A stretch of 64,000 bases of DNA from Hygrophila difformis (GCA_030278955.1 JAOANR010000010.1:21854444-21918443), one strand, 5' to 3'; positions 1 to 11,396 are shown, numbered from the stretch's first letter. Notes: generated from the sequence alone by a model not told the origin. Numbers and translations: made by a program.

Positions 1-899
1 TTGAGGTGGAAATCCAATGATCTCAACCCATGATTAATTTAATATAAAGAATTTTGTTCAATCCCATTAAAAGATTATTCTACAAATAACTAAACTCTTA
101 TGATCTAAGCATATAATCCGGACTGTGATTATTCAATTATGGAATGAGTGATTATTTAGACACAGAGAGTAATTGTGGATTTATTTCTATGCCCTTGCAT
201 GAGAAACCAATGTCTCTCATGCAAGATGATTCAAATATTGTCTTTCATTTATTTTATCTTTCCCGTGTTGTGTGAAACACCTAGTAAGGGATATAACAGA
301 TTAATGTTGGCGGGTATTCCCACACGGACAACTAGCTCGTGATCTGTATATCAATTACTAGATGTTATTTTGTATGATCCGGGTAGTGGTCGGTGGAAGC
401 CTTGGCGGTTCGTCCATCCGGGATTATAATAGCTGCTCAGCTGACTCCTATCCGGATACAGTTTTATTTTCTTACTTATCTTAATTTCAAACCTGAATTT
501 TGAGCTGTAATATTATCTAATAGTGTCGATCAACACTGTTTGAATAGTACTACAGTAAGAGAACATGTAGGTTTTTCTCTCAATTCACAGACGGCAGGAA
601 TCTTGATGATAGCGATCACTGTCATTAGGGTTTTCTGTTGTTTAAAAAATCATTTCATCTTAATGATTAGGGACTGGGACTATAGATAACTGCAATCCTA
701 CAAACCCTAATTATTTTGTCACCCCTTTAGCCAAATTCTTCTTATCTCCGGCTACTTCATCTTTGTGTATCACATTCTGTCTAACCCCGTCATATATTTT
801 AGGGTATTTTATTTTGCTTCTCGTATACAATTATGCATGATATTATTATGTAGACATTGTGGTCATATTATTTTGGGATCCTTCCCTTGGACATAGAAG

Positions 900-904
900 T
901 CTTG
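900..904. repeat. Target site duplication of solo LTR1 (left)
   Basis: TCTTG lies directly before TGTAATACCC and recurs at 3611-3615 directly after TTACA. The related uninterrupted copy has a single tcttg near 48598. Confidence 0.93.
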
Positions 905-3610
905 TGTAATACCCGAGAAATCGACGTCGAGAATTTAAATCCAAAAAATTAAAAAAAATTGGATTTAACTATCGCAACCGAAATAATTCCGAGAGAGCGG
1001 AATTAAATATTTTCGGACGATAGCAACTCGAAGAGAGTTATCGGATTATCCAACGATCTCGGATAATTCCATATTATGATTTTTAGAATTTAAAATCATA
1101 ATATTCAAAAAAAAAAAAAAAGAGAGAGAGAAGCCCGCACAGCAGGAGGCCGCGCGGCGGTGGCGCGCAGCGCGCGGAGCCCGCGCCGGCAGGCAGTAGG
1201 CAGCGTTTCAAAATGCCATACGCGTTTTTGCTCCAATTTTCGAGGATGGATGATTCCAATCTATCCAAATTCAGTTACCACACTCTTGAGGATGTATTTG
1301 GACACTCTTGGATAGATTTTGGGAGTATTAAAACATCTACATAGTTGGAAATTTGGAGGATGCATGAACAATTTAACATTCTTTGAACCATGGTGGTATG
1401 AGGGGATTAATGGGGGGTTGGAGAGCCCTAATTCCGAGGTTGACTTGCCATAAACACTTGCCACTTACCTAGGGACTTCATGGTACCCATAGGAACTCTA
1501 AACACTACATTATCAAGCCCTTAACAGCCCCAAACCTACCCCTCATTCTCTAAATCCGAAAATTAGATTTCATCTTGGAGAGTTGAGAGTTGTGGAGTGT
1601 TCTTCACCCTTCCAGGGAGTTTGGTCGAGATTCAAGTGATCCAATCCCTTCTTCTACGAGTTGGTAAGGTTCCTATCCCAAATCCTTGCCTTGAATTTGA
1701 TTATCAAGCCTTAACACCAAGTATTCTTCCAACAACTCTCAAAATAGGATTCGTTCGGTAGATCTTGGAAAGGAGGGGACTGTTTCGGTCGATTTTGGAG
1801 CAATCAAGAAGGGATTTTCGATTCTAATCCAACCATAAGTAAGTTAGTGTTGTGCATCTCAAATTTTAGAGCTTTTGGTTGAGTATTCCTTGAGTTGTAG
1901 TTCAATTTTCATCTTATGCCAAAACTGTCTTTTAGGGTTTCTTCCGAGTAGATTTTATTGTTGTGCTTTTCTCGCCTAGATCCTTTCGTTTTTGAAGAAC
2001 TTGTCTAAATGAAAAATGTTCCTAACACGTTGAAGATGATCTCTGTAAATTTTCATAATTTTTGGATTTGATTTGGTCGACGAGAATAGATCTGGTATTT
2101 TCTGAGTTTGTGTTGACAGAATTCGTTTCATAGGATTAGTCAGTGTTGTTGCCCGTGTTACTCCTAGCTATGGTCGTTTTTGATGGTCGACTTCTCCATG
2201 AAAATTGTTCATCTATGTGTCTAGTTTATCCCTGTGAAATTTCAGAATTTTTGGATCAATCTTCGAATTGTTATGGATTTTTAAGTAATCTGTGGTCGGA
2301 TGAACAGTAATCTCTGCACCCTTTTGAAAACAAGTTTCTGTAATGATTTTTTTTGAGCGACTTAGAGTCCGAATTTGCTAAGGCCTATTTCTGAGAAAAA
2401 TGTTTATTTTGATGTCTTCTAGTGGCTGTAAAATTTTCAGAATTTTCCACAAAGTTTTACTACATTTCCTAATACGATTTTGAAAACTGCTACGGTGTGG
2501 TCTTACCGGTAAAACTTGGTTTCGTACGTTTTGATGGTTATTGAGTCGATTGTTACTCTTTAATGAATCTTATGAATTCTGGAAATGTAGACATGTGTTG
2601 TAATGATTAAAATGTAGATTTTGAAACTTTGTGAGTTTTGATCGAGTTAGATGCCCAATTTTAGAGGGTAAGTGCACTTGGCGTGAGCTCGTTGGGCCGC
2701 CCCCTCTTTTTGGTGGCCAAAACGGCGCCAAGGAAATTATGTTGCGTGATTGTATGAGTCTATACTCCTAGGTGTATCCGTATGGGTTACCTAGGGCTCC
2801 GGAGTGTGTCTGTATAGGGTCCGCTACTTTCACTTGCCTTGTGGGTTCGATTCCCCAAGGTTTATGTTTTTCCTGCGGGTTCGATTCCCCAGGATATTGT
2901 TGACTCCTATGGGTTCGATTCCCTAGGATGTATATTGAGTTCTTGCGGGTTCGATTCCCCAAGGACGAGGTGTCCTCGATCATAATGAACAATGGTAAAA
3001 GAATGTATTTGAATATGGAAACAAGGTAAAAGAATGTGTTTGAGCTCTTGCGGGTTTGATTCCCCAAGAATGGTTTTTCTCGAAAAAAAAATGAATAATG
3101 ATATATTATTCGTATGGTAAAGTGCAAGAATCTTCCGGAATTATTTTTACTCGTCATTCCTTTTTAAATTACAAATTCTATTTTTAAATCTCTCATCAAA
3201 AAACTTTAAAATTCGTTATGCTATACATTAACTTACTCAGTACCTTTGTACTGATAGATACGTTGTCTCTATTTTTTTTTCAGATGTTGAAGATTAGCGC
3301 ATCACATTTACATTTGGGATGGGAATTTCCGAAGACTTGTCGCACTTGTTTTTTTTTAATTCTTTTACGAAATCCAAACTTATGTTTGGCCGTGTTTGGC
3401 CCTTAGCTTCCGCACTGTTTTATTATGTATGTTTGACTTAACTCTGATTTAAACCTTCGGGCACTTATTGAATAGTTTTTAAATTATTTTTAAGTATTGG
3501 TACAACTTAGCCTTAGCATCTTCTCAAGTGAGCTTGAAATGGTTCGCGTCTTGCTTGGGAAGGTGTGGCGGTAATGCCCTGGCCTGGGTGATCAAATCCG
3601 GGGTGTTACA
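905..3610 (+). mobile_element. Solo LTR1, Tekay-like Ty3/gypsy
   Basis: This is a 2,706 bp LTR beginning TGTAATACCC and ending GGGTGTTACA, with the TG...CA ends forming a short inverted repeat. It is flanked by the 5-bp duplication TCTTG (900-904 and 3611-3615). The uninterrupted copy near 48595-48605 reads through the site, so both boundaries are firm. No primer site, PPT or coding region is attached, so it arose by LTR-LTR recombination. It holds a GC-rich block (about 1130-1200) and five T-arm-like hairpins (2837-3069). The end sequences resemble those of B, C and D. Confidence 0.93.
2837..3069 (+). repeat. Array of five T-arm-like hairpins in solo LTR1
   Basis: Five copies of about 24 bases lie at 2837-2860, 2871-2894, 2905-2928, 2942-2964 and 3046-3069. 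Each has the core GGGTTCGATTCCC (GGGTTTGATTCCC in the last) inside a stem of 5 bp plus GGG/CCC. The core equals the tRNA T-loop/B-box consensus GGTTCGANTCC. Stem arms vary in pairs: CCTTG/CAAGG, TCCTG/CAGGA, TCCTA/TAGGA, TCTTG/CAAGA. Intervals differ, so this is not a plain head-to-tail satellite. No acceptor stem or A box accompanies them, so they are not tRNA genes. Confidence 0.85.
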
Positions 3611-4479
3611 TCTTGATTTTAATCAGATGTCTCATATTAAACTTCCAACAAAAATTCATTCATAAAATCCGGATCTGAGTAAGAGATAAATTCCACAGTT
3701 ATGACTAACTCATATCCGACTGGGGGTTGATGTTATGAAATTAGAAGCAGAGTCAGCGATTAGGTCTCACCTAGACTGAAAGGATCTGTGTTTTAATTGA
3801 GAGTCTAGTACCTGATAGGGAATGATTTTCAAACATCTATTATTTTCCAAAATTGCTGTGTGTTGGGAATCTCGTATTAAACATGGTACTGAATCAGCGA
3901 CCACTTGGATTCAGATAAGGTGTGATGAATAATACTAGAGGAACAACATTCGGGCATTGGTTATTTTCTGAGATAGGGTTGAGTACTCTTTCAACTGCTA
4001 TTCTCTTCTGCCAAAGCCTGTTCTCGAGTTCTGAGTGAGTGCATCCGGAACAAACTAATTCATTAGTTCGTTTCATTAGTTTGTATCTCATTACCACCCG
4101 GAAGGAAGTGGACACTGCGAGCGGTTCACCGAGAGCCGGGAATTCTTGATCCACATCCGGTCATTCTGACTGGGGGCTTTCTTTTACTACCAGGGTCAGA
4201 CCTTCGAAACCTCCGAGTGATAGGATTTTAAATGCTTTCTTTATCGCTTTCTTTTAAATGCTTTCGATAGAGGTCACTCGGTTGTATTGAGGGTTGTGTA
4301 ACTGCTACTAGGACTGATTGTTAAGGGATAGTTCAGGCTCGATTAGAATCTTTGGGTGTGACATGGGAGAATGATAGAAGTACTTGGCGATTCAATTAAT
4401 GATTCGTCGGGTGTTGCTTATCCACCACAGATAAATGATACACCTTACGTAGTGCATTACTAAGGTAGTTATGCATCTG

Positions 4480-4484
4480 TGGTG
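4480..4484. repeat. Target site duplication of solo LTR2 (left)
   Basis: TGGTG is followed by TGTGACACCC, with the second copy at 7190-7194 after TTACA. The empty-site relative has tggta. Confidence 0.88.
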
Positions 4485-4581
4485 TGTGACACCCCGCGCA
4501 AAGCCGTCGCGAACCGAGGTAAGAATTTTAAATTGCAAGCCTCAATAATTTCTGTGCCAATTATTTTTCCGAAGTACGACC

Positions 4582-4630
4582 CAACTTCGAGGACGAAGTT
4601 GATTTCTAAGGAGGGTAGACTGTAATACCC
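4582..4630 (+). other. Embedded PPT hairpin, PPT and inner LTR start
   Basis: CAACTTCG-AGGA-CGAAGTTG (4582-4601) is a perfect 8-bp stem. A purine-rich tract, aaggagggtagac, ends at 4620 and TGTAATACCC begins at 4621. This order is the same as the true internal-to-LTR junctions of D (19239-19286) and B (38827 back to 38779). Here it lies inside the LTR, because the target duplication sits 136 bp further upstream. Confidence 0.85.
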
Positions 4631-4882
4631 GAGAAGTCAACATTGGTTATTAAATCCGAAAATTAATTGGATTTAACTATCGCAATCGAAATAATTCCGA
4701 GAGAGCGGAGTTAAATATTTTCGGATGATAGCAACTCGAAGAGAGTTATCGAATTATCTAATAATCATGGATAATTCATATTATGATTTAAAGAATCATA
4801 ATATATTAAAAAAAAAAATTGCCGAAGCCTGATGGCGGCGCGGTGGCCGCGCGGTGCGCGCCACCAGCGCGCCACCCCTCCA

Positions 4883-4908
4883 GTAGCAGCGTTTTGAAAC
4901 GCTGCTAC
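4883..4908 (+). repeat. 26-bp palindrome in solo LTR2
   Basis: Twelve bases, GTAGCAGCGTTT, are followed by TG and their exact reverse complement. It follows a GC-rich block of GCGCGG/GCGCGC words (about 4830-4875). Solo LTR1 has a decayed relative near 1190-1215. Its function is unknown. Confidence 0.85.
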
Positions 4909-6544
4909 GCGTTTCAAGCTTGTTATTGCATTAAGTTCGATCTTGGATGCTTTGAATCTATCCCAACTTCTTCCCAGATGTTTGTGAATGTATTGGGAAA
5001 CCATTGGATGGTTCTAGAAGGATCTAGAGCCTCTACTTAGTTAAATCAAGGGTGGTTCATGCATAAGATTAGTGTTGGGGGATGGATAAGTTTGTGGGAT
5101 GATTAAGTAGTAATGGGGGCTCCATAATCCGAGGTATGACTGCATTCACACTCCCTACACTCCCTAGATGCATTAACACCTCTTTTAGAAGTCCTAAGTA
5201 TCCTATTCTTATCCCAAATCAGTCCCCAAAACCCCCCATTCACACTAATCCGAAAATCAGATTTCCCTTGGAGAGTTGAGAGTACTTTGAGAGTGTTCTT
5301 CCTTGTAGCAGTGGTGTGGGCGAGATCTAGGCTCCCAATCCCTTCATCTACAAGTTGGTAAGGGTTCTAATCTAGTTCTTGGTCTTTAAAACTCGAATCC
5401 ATCCTTCTTATTAGAGATCTTCTTCTATAACTCTCAATATAGGATTCATTCGGTAGATCTTGGAAGTGAGAGGCTGTTCCGGACGATTTTGGAAGTTCAA
5501 CCAAAGAGGATTTCGACACTACACTCTTGAGAAGTAAGTTAGTGTTGTGCATCTCGAATTTTAGAGGTTTTGGTGGAGTATTCACTTAGTTGTAGTTCGA
5601 TTTTCATCCTATGCCAAAACTGTCTTCTAGGGTTTCTTCCGAGTAGATTTTATTGTTGTGCTTTTCTCGCCTAGATCCTTTCATTTTTGGAAGAACTTGT
5701 CTAAATGAAAAATGTTCCTAACACTTTAAAGATGATCTCTGTAAATATTTATAATTTTTGGACTTGATTTGGTCGTCAAAAAAACATCTGGTATTTTCTG
5801 CAGTGCTTGATGACAGATTCCATTTCATAGCATGTTCAGTTTTGTAGTCCGTATTACTCCTAGCTACGATTGTTTTTGATGGATAGTGTCTTCATGAAAA
5901 TTGTTCATCTATGTGTCTAGTTTATTCCTATGAAATTTCAGAATTTTTGGATCACTCTTCTGAATTGTTATGGATTTTTAAATAAACTGTGGTCGAATGA
6001 ACAGTGATCTCTGCACCCTTTGAAAATGAGTTTCTGAAATGATTTTTTTTGGGCAACTTAGAGTCCGAATTTGCTAAGGCCTATTTCTGAGAAAAACGTT
6101 TATTTTGATGTCTCCTAGCACATGTAAAATTTTCAGAATTTTCTACAAAGTTTTACTACATTTCCTGGTACGAATGTGAAAACTGCTACGGTGTGTTCAT
6201 TACCGGTAAATTTGGTTTCGTACGTTTTGATGGTTAATGAGTCGATTGCTACTCTTTTGTGAATCTTATGAATTCTGGAAATGTAGACATGGGTTGTAAT
6301 GATTAAAATGTGGATTTTGAAACTTTGTGAGTTTTGATCGAGTTAGATGCCCAATTTTGGAGGGTAAGTGCACTTGGCGTGGGCTCGTTGGGCCGCCCCC
6401 TCTTTTGGTGGCCAAAACGGCGCCAAGGTAAATGTTGTTGCGTGATTGTATGAGTCTATACTCCTAGGTGTATCCGTAGGGGTTACCTAGGGCTCCGGAG
6501 TGTGTCTGTATAGGGTCCGTACTCTCACATTGTGGATACCATCG

Positions 6545-6640
6545 GCTTGTGGACATAAGTGCCCAAGCGGGTAATTGATCCCAAACGGCTAAGGCCCAGG
6601 ATCGTTGATACCGGAAGCTTGTGGACATAAGCGCCCAAGC
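6545..6640 (+). repeat. Three hairpin-like units in solo LTR2
   Basis: Two near-identical units, gcttgtggacataag followed by Y-gcccaagc, lie at 6545-6568 and 6617-6640, with GCTTG/CAAGC arms. Between them GATCC/GGATC arms (6577-6603) enclose GGC-TAAG-GCC. They occupy the position, relative to the conserved cctagggctccggag block, where solo LTR1 has its T-arm-like array. The sequences are unrelated. Confidence 0.7.
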
Positions 6641-7850
6641 AGGTAATTTTTGGATGTCCTCGATCAAAATGAGCATTGGTATTGGTGTGATTTGGTAAAA
6701 ATGGAAAATTGCCGGAAAGTATTTTTCTCGTTTATTTTTATTTAAAATTTCATCTTTTCATTACTCTTCTAAAACTTTAAATTTTGTTATGTTATACATT
6801 AACTTACTCAGTACCGTTTGTACTGATAAAATTGTTGTTTCTCTTTTTCGCAGAGTAAGTGATGGCACGTTGGGATGGGATTCTCAAAAATAAAGACTTG
6901 TCGCATTTTACCGTTGCTTAAAATTTCTGCATTGGACTTTGGACTTTGGTTTTGGCCGTCTGTTTGGCCCACGTTTTACTTGTTTTTAGCTTCCGCACTA
7001 ATTATTACTGTGATGCATGAGATACTCTGATTTTAATTCCGGCATGATTGAATAGTTTTTAAATTGTTTAAAAATTTGATACAACTTAGCCTCAGCATTT
7101 TTCTAGATGAGCTCGACTTGGTTCGGGTCTTGTTTAGAAAAGTGTGGCGGTAATGCCCTGGCCTGGGAAATCAAATCCGGGGTGTTACATGGTGTCTTAG
7201 AATTTGAGGTCTCAAAAGCATGTAAACTCTTATCATAAGTACCTGTCCATTAAAGGGAATATGGTGAAGAGAGCATGAGAGTTGGCTATCTGATGGATTA
7301 TCTCAACCAAAGATCTATGTATTAAAATGGAAGTTTAATCATGTTTCGTCTGAATCTTGTCCAATCTTTATTATTTTCTTCATGTCCCTTCTGTCACACT
7401 TTAAATCTGTTTTCTATATAGTTTAGTGTAAGTTTTACCCGCTTTCTTAGAATAACTTTATTGCTTTCTTAGAATAGGATTTACTTGCTTAGTAGTGTAG
7501 ATTTACTTGCTCTCATTATCTGGTTTAAATTATGTCAAGTAGCCTTTAGAAATCATTGCAACTGAATTGAGTAACCGAGTGGAAAATCTCATTAAACGAC
7601 GTGGGCCCTGCTTCTATCGCACGTCCTCCAGTGAACGATCCGGTCTTACTATAAATTACTGCAATTTTTGACACCGTGCGCTTTCGGGGGCACAGTTTCT
7701 TAAACACGAGTAATAAAAACGCGACAACTTATACATATATCCTTAATCCCAACTCCATCTTCATCTTCATAAATCGGTTTCTTTAATAAAACCTAAACCG
7801 GGATATTATTTTAGAAAAATACTCGTGGTAGGAAATTGTCAAAAGTTTCA

Positions 7851-8183
7851 GTGGAGGAAGTGGAGATGGCTTTGGCGAAAGTAATTGGAGGGAAACTGGG
7901 GGGTAAGGCAGGGCAGAAAAAGAGAGGGCGAAAGATAAGTGGGAAGGGTGGGATGTCGGGAAAGGGAGATAGGGGGATCAGTCTGAAGGGTCGCAGGGGG
8001 GAGGGAGGCGGGTTTGCAACTCTGCAATTCACAACAGTTTGGGAGCGGGATGGGGTCAGAATGGTGGACTTGGCTGAGGCAGAAGACACTTTGGAGATGG
8101 CGGAGAGGTTGGGTCTGGAGCGTATTGTTAGCAGGAGCGCTGCGTTGAGGAAAATAAGAGAAGAGTTGGAGAATGGAGGTTAG
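7851..8183 (+). pseudogene. LINE: basic segment upstream of the endonuclease
   Basis: An open frame runs through the LTR/LINE junction, so its first few codons belong to the LTR. The LINE part encodes a Gly/Lys/Arg-rich stretch (GKAGQKKRGRK, SGKGDRG) and then a charged helical tail ending ALRKIREELENGG. It stops just before the endonuclease start at 8226. In plant L1 elements this position is the C-terminus of ORF1 (RNA-binding, gag-like) or the spacer to ORF2. No CCHC knuckle is visible, so the exact identity is uncertain. Confidence 0.5.
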
Positions 8184-8225
8184 TGTAGAAGAGGGGGGTG
8201 GTGTTGAGTGGACGGGTGTTTTCCC

Positions 8226-9710
8226 ATGAAGATAATAACCTGTAAATTGAGGGGGCTGAATGGTGGGGTAAGGAGGAGGGGAGTGATGCGGTTATGCAAA
8301 AAATGGAGACCAAAATAGAATAGTGTGCTTTCAAGAAACCAAAATGACCGACATCAACATTAGATTTGTTCATAGGCTATGGGGGTCGCGGGATTGTGAT
8401 TTCTATTTCCAGGCGGCTGATGGGAATTCAGGGGGGCTGCTCTTAATATGGGAAACTAGTTCGGGGGATTTCTCTGTTATTGATAAGCAGCACAACTTTA
8501 TATGGGTGAAAGGTAAATTCAATGGTTTAAGGGGGGATCTTAATTTGTTTTGTATTCACGCTCCTAACGATAGACGGGAAAGAAAGAGTTTCTGGGATTT
8601 TCTCGCACCAAAATGTACAATAGAGGATGGGGCATTTTGGTGTTTGTCGGGGGATTTCAATGCGGTAAGGGGGCATGTGAGAGGGTTGGCGAGAGTGTGG
8701 ATTCGGGTTCTGCTAGGGAGTTTAGGGAGTTCACGGACGATGGAGGGTAGCCAGTTTACTTGGTATGGAAGAGGGGGGAGAGCTAGCAGTCGTCTTGATC
8801 GATTCCTGCTTTCACCGAATTGGCTTTGTTTGGAGGGGGTAGTGATCCAAAGCAGGTGCGAGTCGGTATTATCGGACCATTACCCGGTAAGGTTGTCGGT
8901 GGGAGAGAAAGATTGGGGTCCAAAACCTTTTAGGTTATTTAGCTATTGGATGGAGGAAGGAGGATTCTCGGATATGGTGAGGGAAGTATGGGTGGGGGGC
9001 AGCAACACGGAATGTAGGCTGGTTGGTAATCTTAAGGCTCTAAAATCTAGGATAAATAGGTGGGGTGGTTATAGTGCCTCTGATTTGGAGTCTCGAATAA
9101 AAGGGCTTCAGGAGGAAATTGAGGGTATTGAGAATACCTTCCAGGAGAACAGTTCAATGGAGGGGATCAGGATGGAGTGGGCGTGCAAGAAGAGGGAGCT
9201 TAAGAGGCTGTTACTGGCCGAAGAGCGTAGGTGGCATCAAAAATCGAGGATCAAATGGATTAAAGAGGGGGATTTAAATACTCGATTTTTCCATGCAATA
9301 ACTGCTATCAACAAGAGGAGAAGTCACATTGGCATGATCAAAGTTGGGGATGTAGTTGTTGAAGAGCCAAGAGTAATCAAAGGGGAAGCGTTCTCATATT
9401 TTCAAGCTCTGTTTAACAAGAAGGATGAGATAATTTTCGAGGTGGGAGGGTTAGGGCTGTCTTCGGTGGGAGAGGTGGAGAGCTCCTGGATGGTCAGGAG
9501 CTTTGAAGAAGAAGAGATTCGGGCGGTTATTTGGGGGTGTGATGGCAACAAAGCTCCGGGTCCAGATGGTTTCAACCTAGAGTTCTTTAAGAGATATTGG
9601 GCAGTAGTAAAGGACGAAGTCATGGATGTGTTTAGGGGTTTGGAGACATCAGGGGTCTTGCCTAGAGGGACTGGAAGCTCCTTCATCTCATTGATTCCCA
9701 AAGTTGATAA
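8226..9710 (+). pseudogene. LINE ORF2, 5' half: endonuclease, linker and start of RT
   Basis: The frame starts MKIITCKLRGLN (8226), the usual start of plant L1 ORF2, but is shifted before CFQETKM (8323), the QE-containing EN motif. EN landmarks: GNSGGLLLIW, LSGDFNAVR (catalytic D/N), a second shifted stretch (about 8670-8750), then SRLDRFLLS and LSDHYPV (the SDH motif). The linker IKWIKEGDLNTRFFH and the RT entry motif NKAPGPDGF (about 9550) follow. The frame reaches FISLIPKVDN and is cut by element D at 9711. The reading resumes at 22514. EN would nick the target; RT copies LINE RNA at the nick. Confidence 0.9.
9706..9710. repeat. Target site duplication of element D (left)
   Basis: GATAA before the LTR is repeated at 22514-22518 after TTACA. 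Removing one copy plus D restores gttgataatcctacg, an open LINE RT frame. Confidence 0.95.
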
Positions 9711-10360
9711 TATAACACCCCATAAAATTTTGCATAAGATATAAATTTCAAATAGTGACATTTAAATTTTCTAAAATGAAATGTCTTCTAAATTCTAGTT
9801 GTTGATCATTGAATAATTTAAAATAATATTTTTCCAATGGACTATTTAATTGAAATTAATTAGCCATTTTTAAACCTAAAACCCCAACTAACATTTAAAA
9901 AAAAAAAAAAAAAAAAACTTGGGTCCACTAGTTATAAACTTTGGAATAAATATAATTGGACATGAGTTAGTGGTAGAGTAAATTGCATGGTTGAATTCAA
10001 ATTTTAGCTAATTATATTAAGTAGTATTTAAATAATTAATTGGTACAAGTCCGATGGCACCATTAACTTATAAATGTCGGATTCAATATTTTTATATATG
10101 GATTAAAATATTAAGTTAAGCCTTCCCCCTTTTCTTAAAAATATTAACCCATTTAATTGATGAAGATTTATATTTTGTCCACACTGTAATAGGAATTGTC
10201 CCGGATTGAAGAATTGGAAATCTATTATTATGTTCAATAGTTAAAAAAATTTTAAGTGTGGGAAATTATTAAGTCCGTAATTTAAATAGGTTAGTTGATT
10301 AAATCCACAATTAAGAATAAAATTGGGCCGATTAATTATATAGTCCAATAAGCAAAAATA

Positions 10361-10445
10361 ACAAAATTAATTGAGTCCAAACAATAAAGCCCAATCCAAC
10401 TCAAAAGCCCAACCCATTACACAAACCCTAACCCTAACCCTAATG
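10361..10445 (+). promoter_or_regulatory. Site-II (TGGGCY) and telo-box cluster in D 5' LTR
   Basis: AGCCCA (the complement of TGGGCT) occurs near 10387 and 10405, followed by AAACCCTAACCC with two further CCTAA units (about 10424-10442). In plants this pair of motifs is typical of promoters of ribosomal-protein and other growth-linked genes. It recurs in the 3' LTR at 19927-20011. The regulatory role is inferred from the motifs only. Confidence 0.55.
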
Positions 10446-11125
10446 AGCAGCCGCCGCCGCCTCTCCGGCGCCGTCATCGCCGGCGCCGCCGCCGGCCGGC
10501 CACCGCCGGCCACTGCGGCCACCACCCTCTCCATCATTCTACTCCATGTCCGGTCGTCTTCTCCATCCTCCTCCCTTTTCCGGCCAACACCACCGCGGCC
10601 ATCTCCTTCCCCAGCCACCATCGCCACCGAGCCACCACCCTCCTGCCGCCGGCCACCACCCGTCGGCCATCTCCATCTCCACCATCCTCAGCCCTTGCCC
10701 GGCACCACCACAACCGCGTCAGCACCACCATAGATCCACCATCTCCTCCCCAATCTCCACCACCGAGCCATCATCCTCCCCCGTTTCCGCCACCACCACC
10801 GGCGGAATTCTCGCCACCACCATCCGCCACCTCTCCATCTTCCTTCGCCCTCATTTCGCAGCACCACCATAGAACCACCATCTCCGGCCTTCTCTCGCCG
10901 CCACACAACCACCGCCCAGCAGCCGCCCTCGCGCCACCATCACAGCCCCCTCGCCACCACCGCAGCACCCATCTCCATCCTTCAACACCACCACCTCTCC
11001 TCCACGGTTGCCGCGCCACCACCACCCTGGCGGCCTCCTCACCACCCGCGGCCAACAACCATCTCGCCACCACCGCGAGCCTCCTCCACCACCAAGTCGG
11101 GAGAACCACCACCACCACCACCACC
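10440..11125. repeat. C-rich low-complexity segment of D LTR
   Basis: Strongly strand-biased CCACCACC, CCGCC and CCTCC words run here, giving poly-Pro/Thr/His or Gly/Trp/Val frames on either strand. It starts directly after the telo-box. An (aaaat)n run follows at 11155-11181. An identical copy is in the 3' LTR (20006-20691). Confidence 0.85.
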
Positions 11126-11396
11126 ATTCCCTTCTCCTCCAAAATTCCAAACACCCATAAAAATAAAAATAAAAATAAAATAGAAAGAGATAGAGAAGGA
11201 GAACCATTGTCGGCAACCCGTCGCCATCGTCGTGTCTCCATCGCCGCTCGTTGTGTGCCCGGAGAAATTCATGAGCATGGGAACTAATTAAGTTGAAAGG
11301 AGAGTTGTGGAGGAGAAGGAAAGTTGTGGAGGATATTTATTTTTTTTGTAGGGACTAATGATGTTGAGGGAATTAAAGAGGAACGCGGACATTGGT

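Larger units (their letters stand above)
4485..7189 (+). mobile_element. Solo LTR2, Tekay-like, with an extended 5' end
   Basis: This 2,705 bp LTR starts TGTGACACCC and ends GGGTGTTACA, between two copies of TGGTG (4480-4484 and 7190-7194). The empty-site relative at 49451-49466 reads atctgtggtatcttag, which confirms both edges. At 4621 there is a second LTR start (TGTAATACCCGAGAAG) that matches the true start of solo LTR1. It is preceded by a PPT (about 4608-4620) and the PPT-proximal hairpin (4582-4601). The first 136 bp thus look like former internal 3' sequence that has become part of the LTR. From 4621 onward it is collinear with solo LTR1. Confidence 0.88.
1..7850 (+). mobile_element. 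Family X LTR fragment (copy A), interrupted by two solo LTRs
   Basis: The host sequence is in three pieces: 1-904, 3611-4484 and 7190-7850. Joined, they align along their length with 47710-50331, the 3' part of the 5' LTR of element X. Shared landmarks include the start (aatccaatgatctcaaccc), ggtcggtggaagccttggcg, and the block near the end (gtgcgctttcgggggcacag). The copy ends at 7850 in aaaagtttca, the same 10 bases that precede the primer site of X at 50332. Here, however, LINE sequence follows directly with no primer site, so A is a 3' LTR or solo LTR. Its 5' end lies outside the window. It carries no gene. Confidence 0.8.

Noticed and set aside
2837..3069. tRNA genes suggested by GGTTCGATTCC motifs
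   Set aside because: Only the T-arm-like part is present. There is no A box, anticodon arm or acceptor stem, and five copies share one non-tRNA context.
2768..3157. A 129-codon minus-strand frame with repeated GNRT/GESNP words
   Set aside because: It is the translation of the hairpin array in solo LTR1; no start context, domain or conservation.
4485..4620. A separate retrotransposon fragment beside solo LTR2
   Set aside because: The TGGTG duplication and the empty-site relative at 49451-49466 place it inside the same insertion.
7836..8183. A complete 115-codon gene starting at 7836
   Set aside because: Its first codons lie in the X-type LTR; the frame just runs across the LTR/LINE junction. 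Only the LINE part is meaningful.
10424..10442. Telomere-like CCCTAACCCTAACCCTAA
   Set aside because: Only about three units, inside an LTR next to TGGGCY sites, and present in both LTRs of D. It reads as a telo-box, not a telomere relic.
10367..11278. Several overlapping frames of 65-156 codons on both strands (repeated at 19933-20844)
   Set aside because: They lie in the C-rich CCACC/CCGCC part of the D LTR, give low-complexity Trp/Gly/Val or Pro/His products, and are duplicated only because the LTR is.
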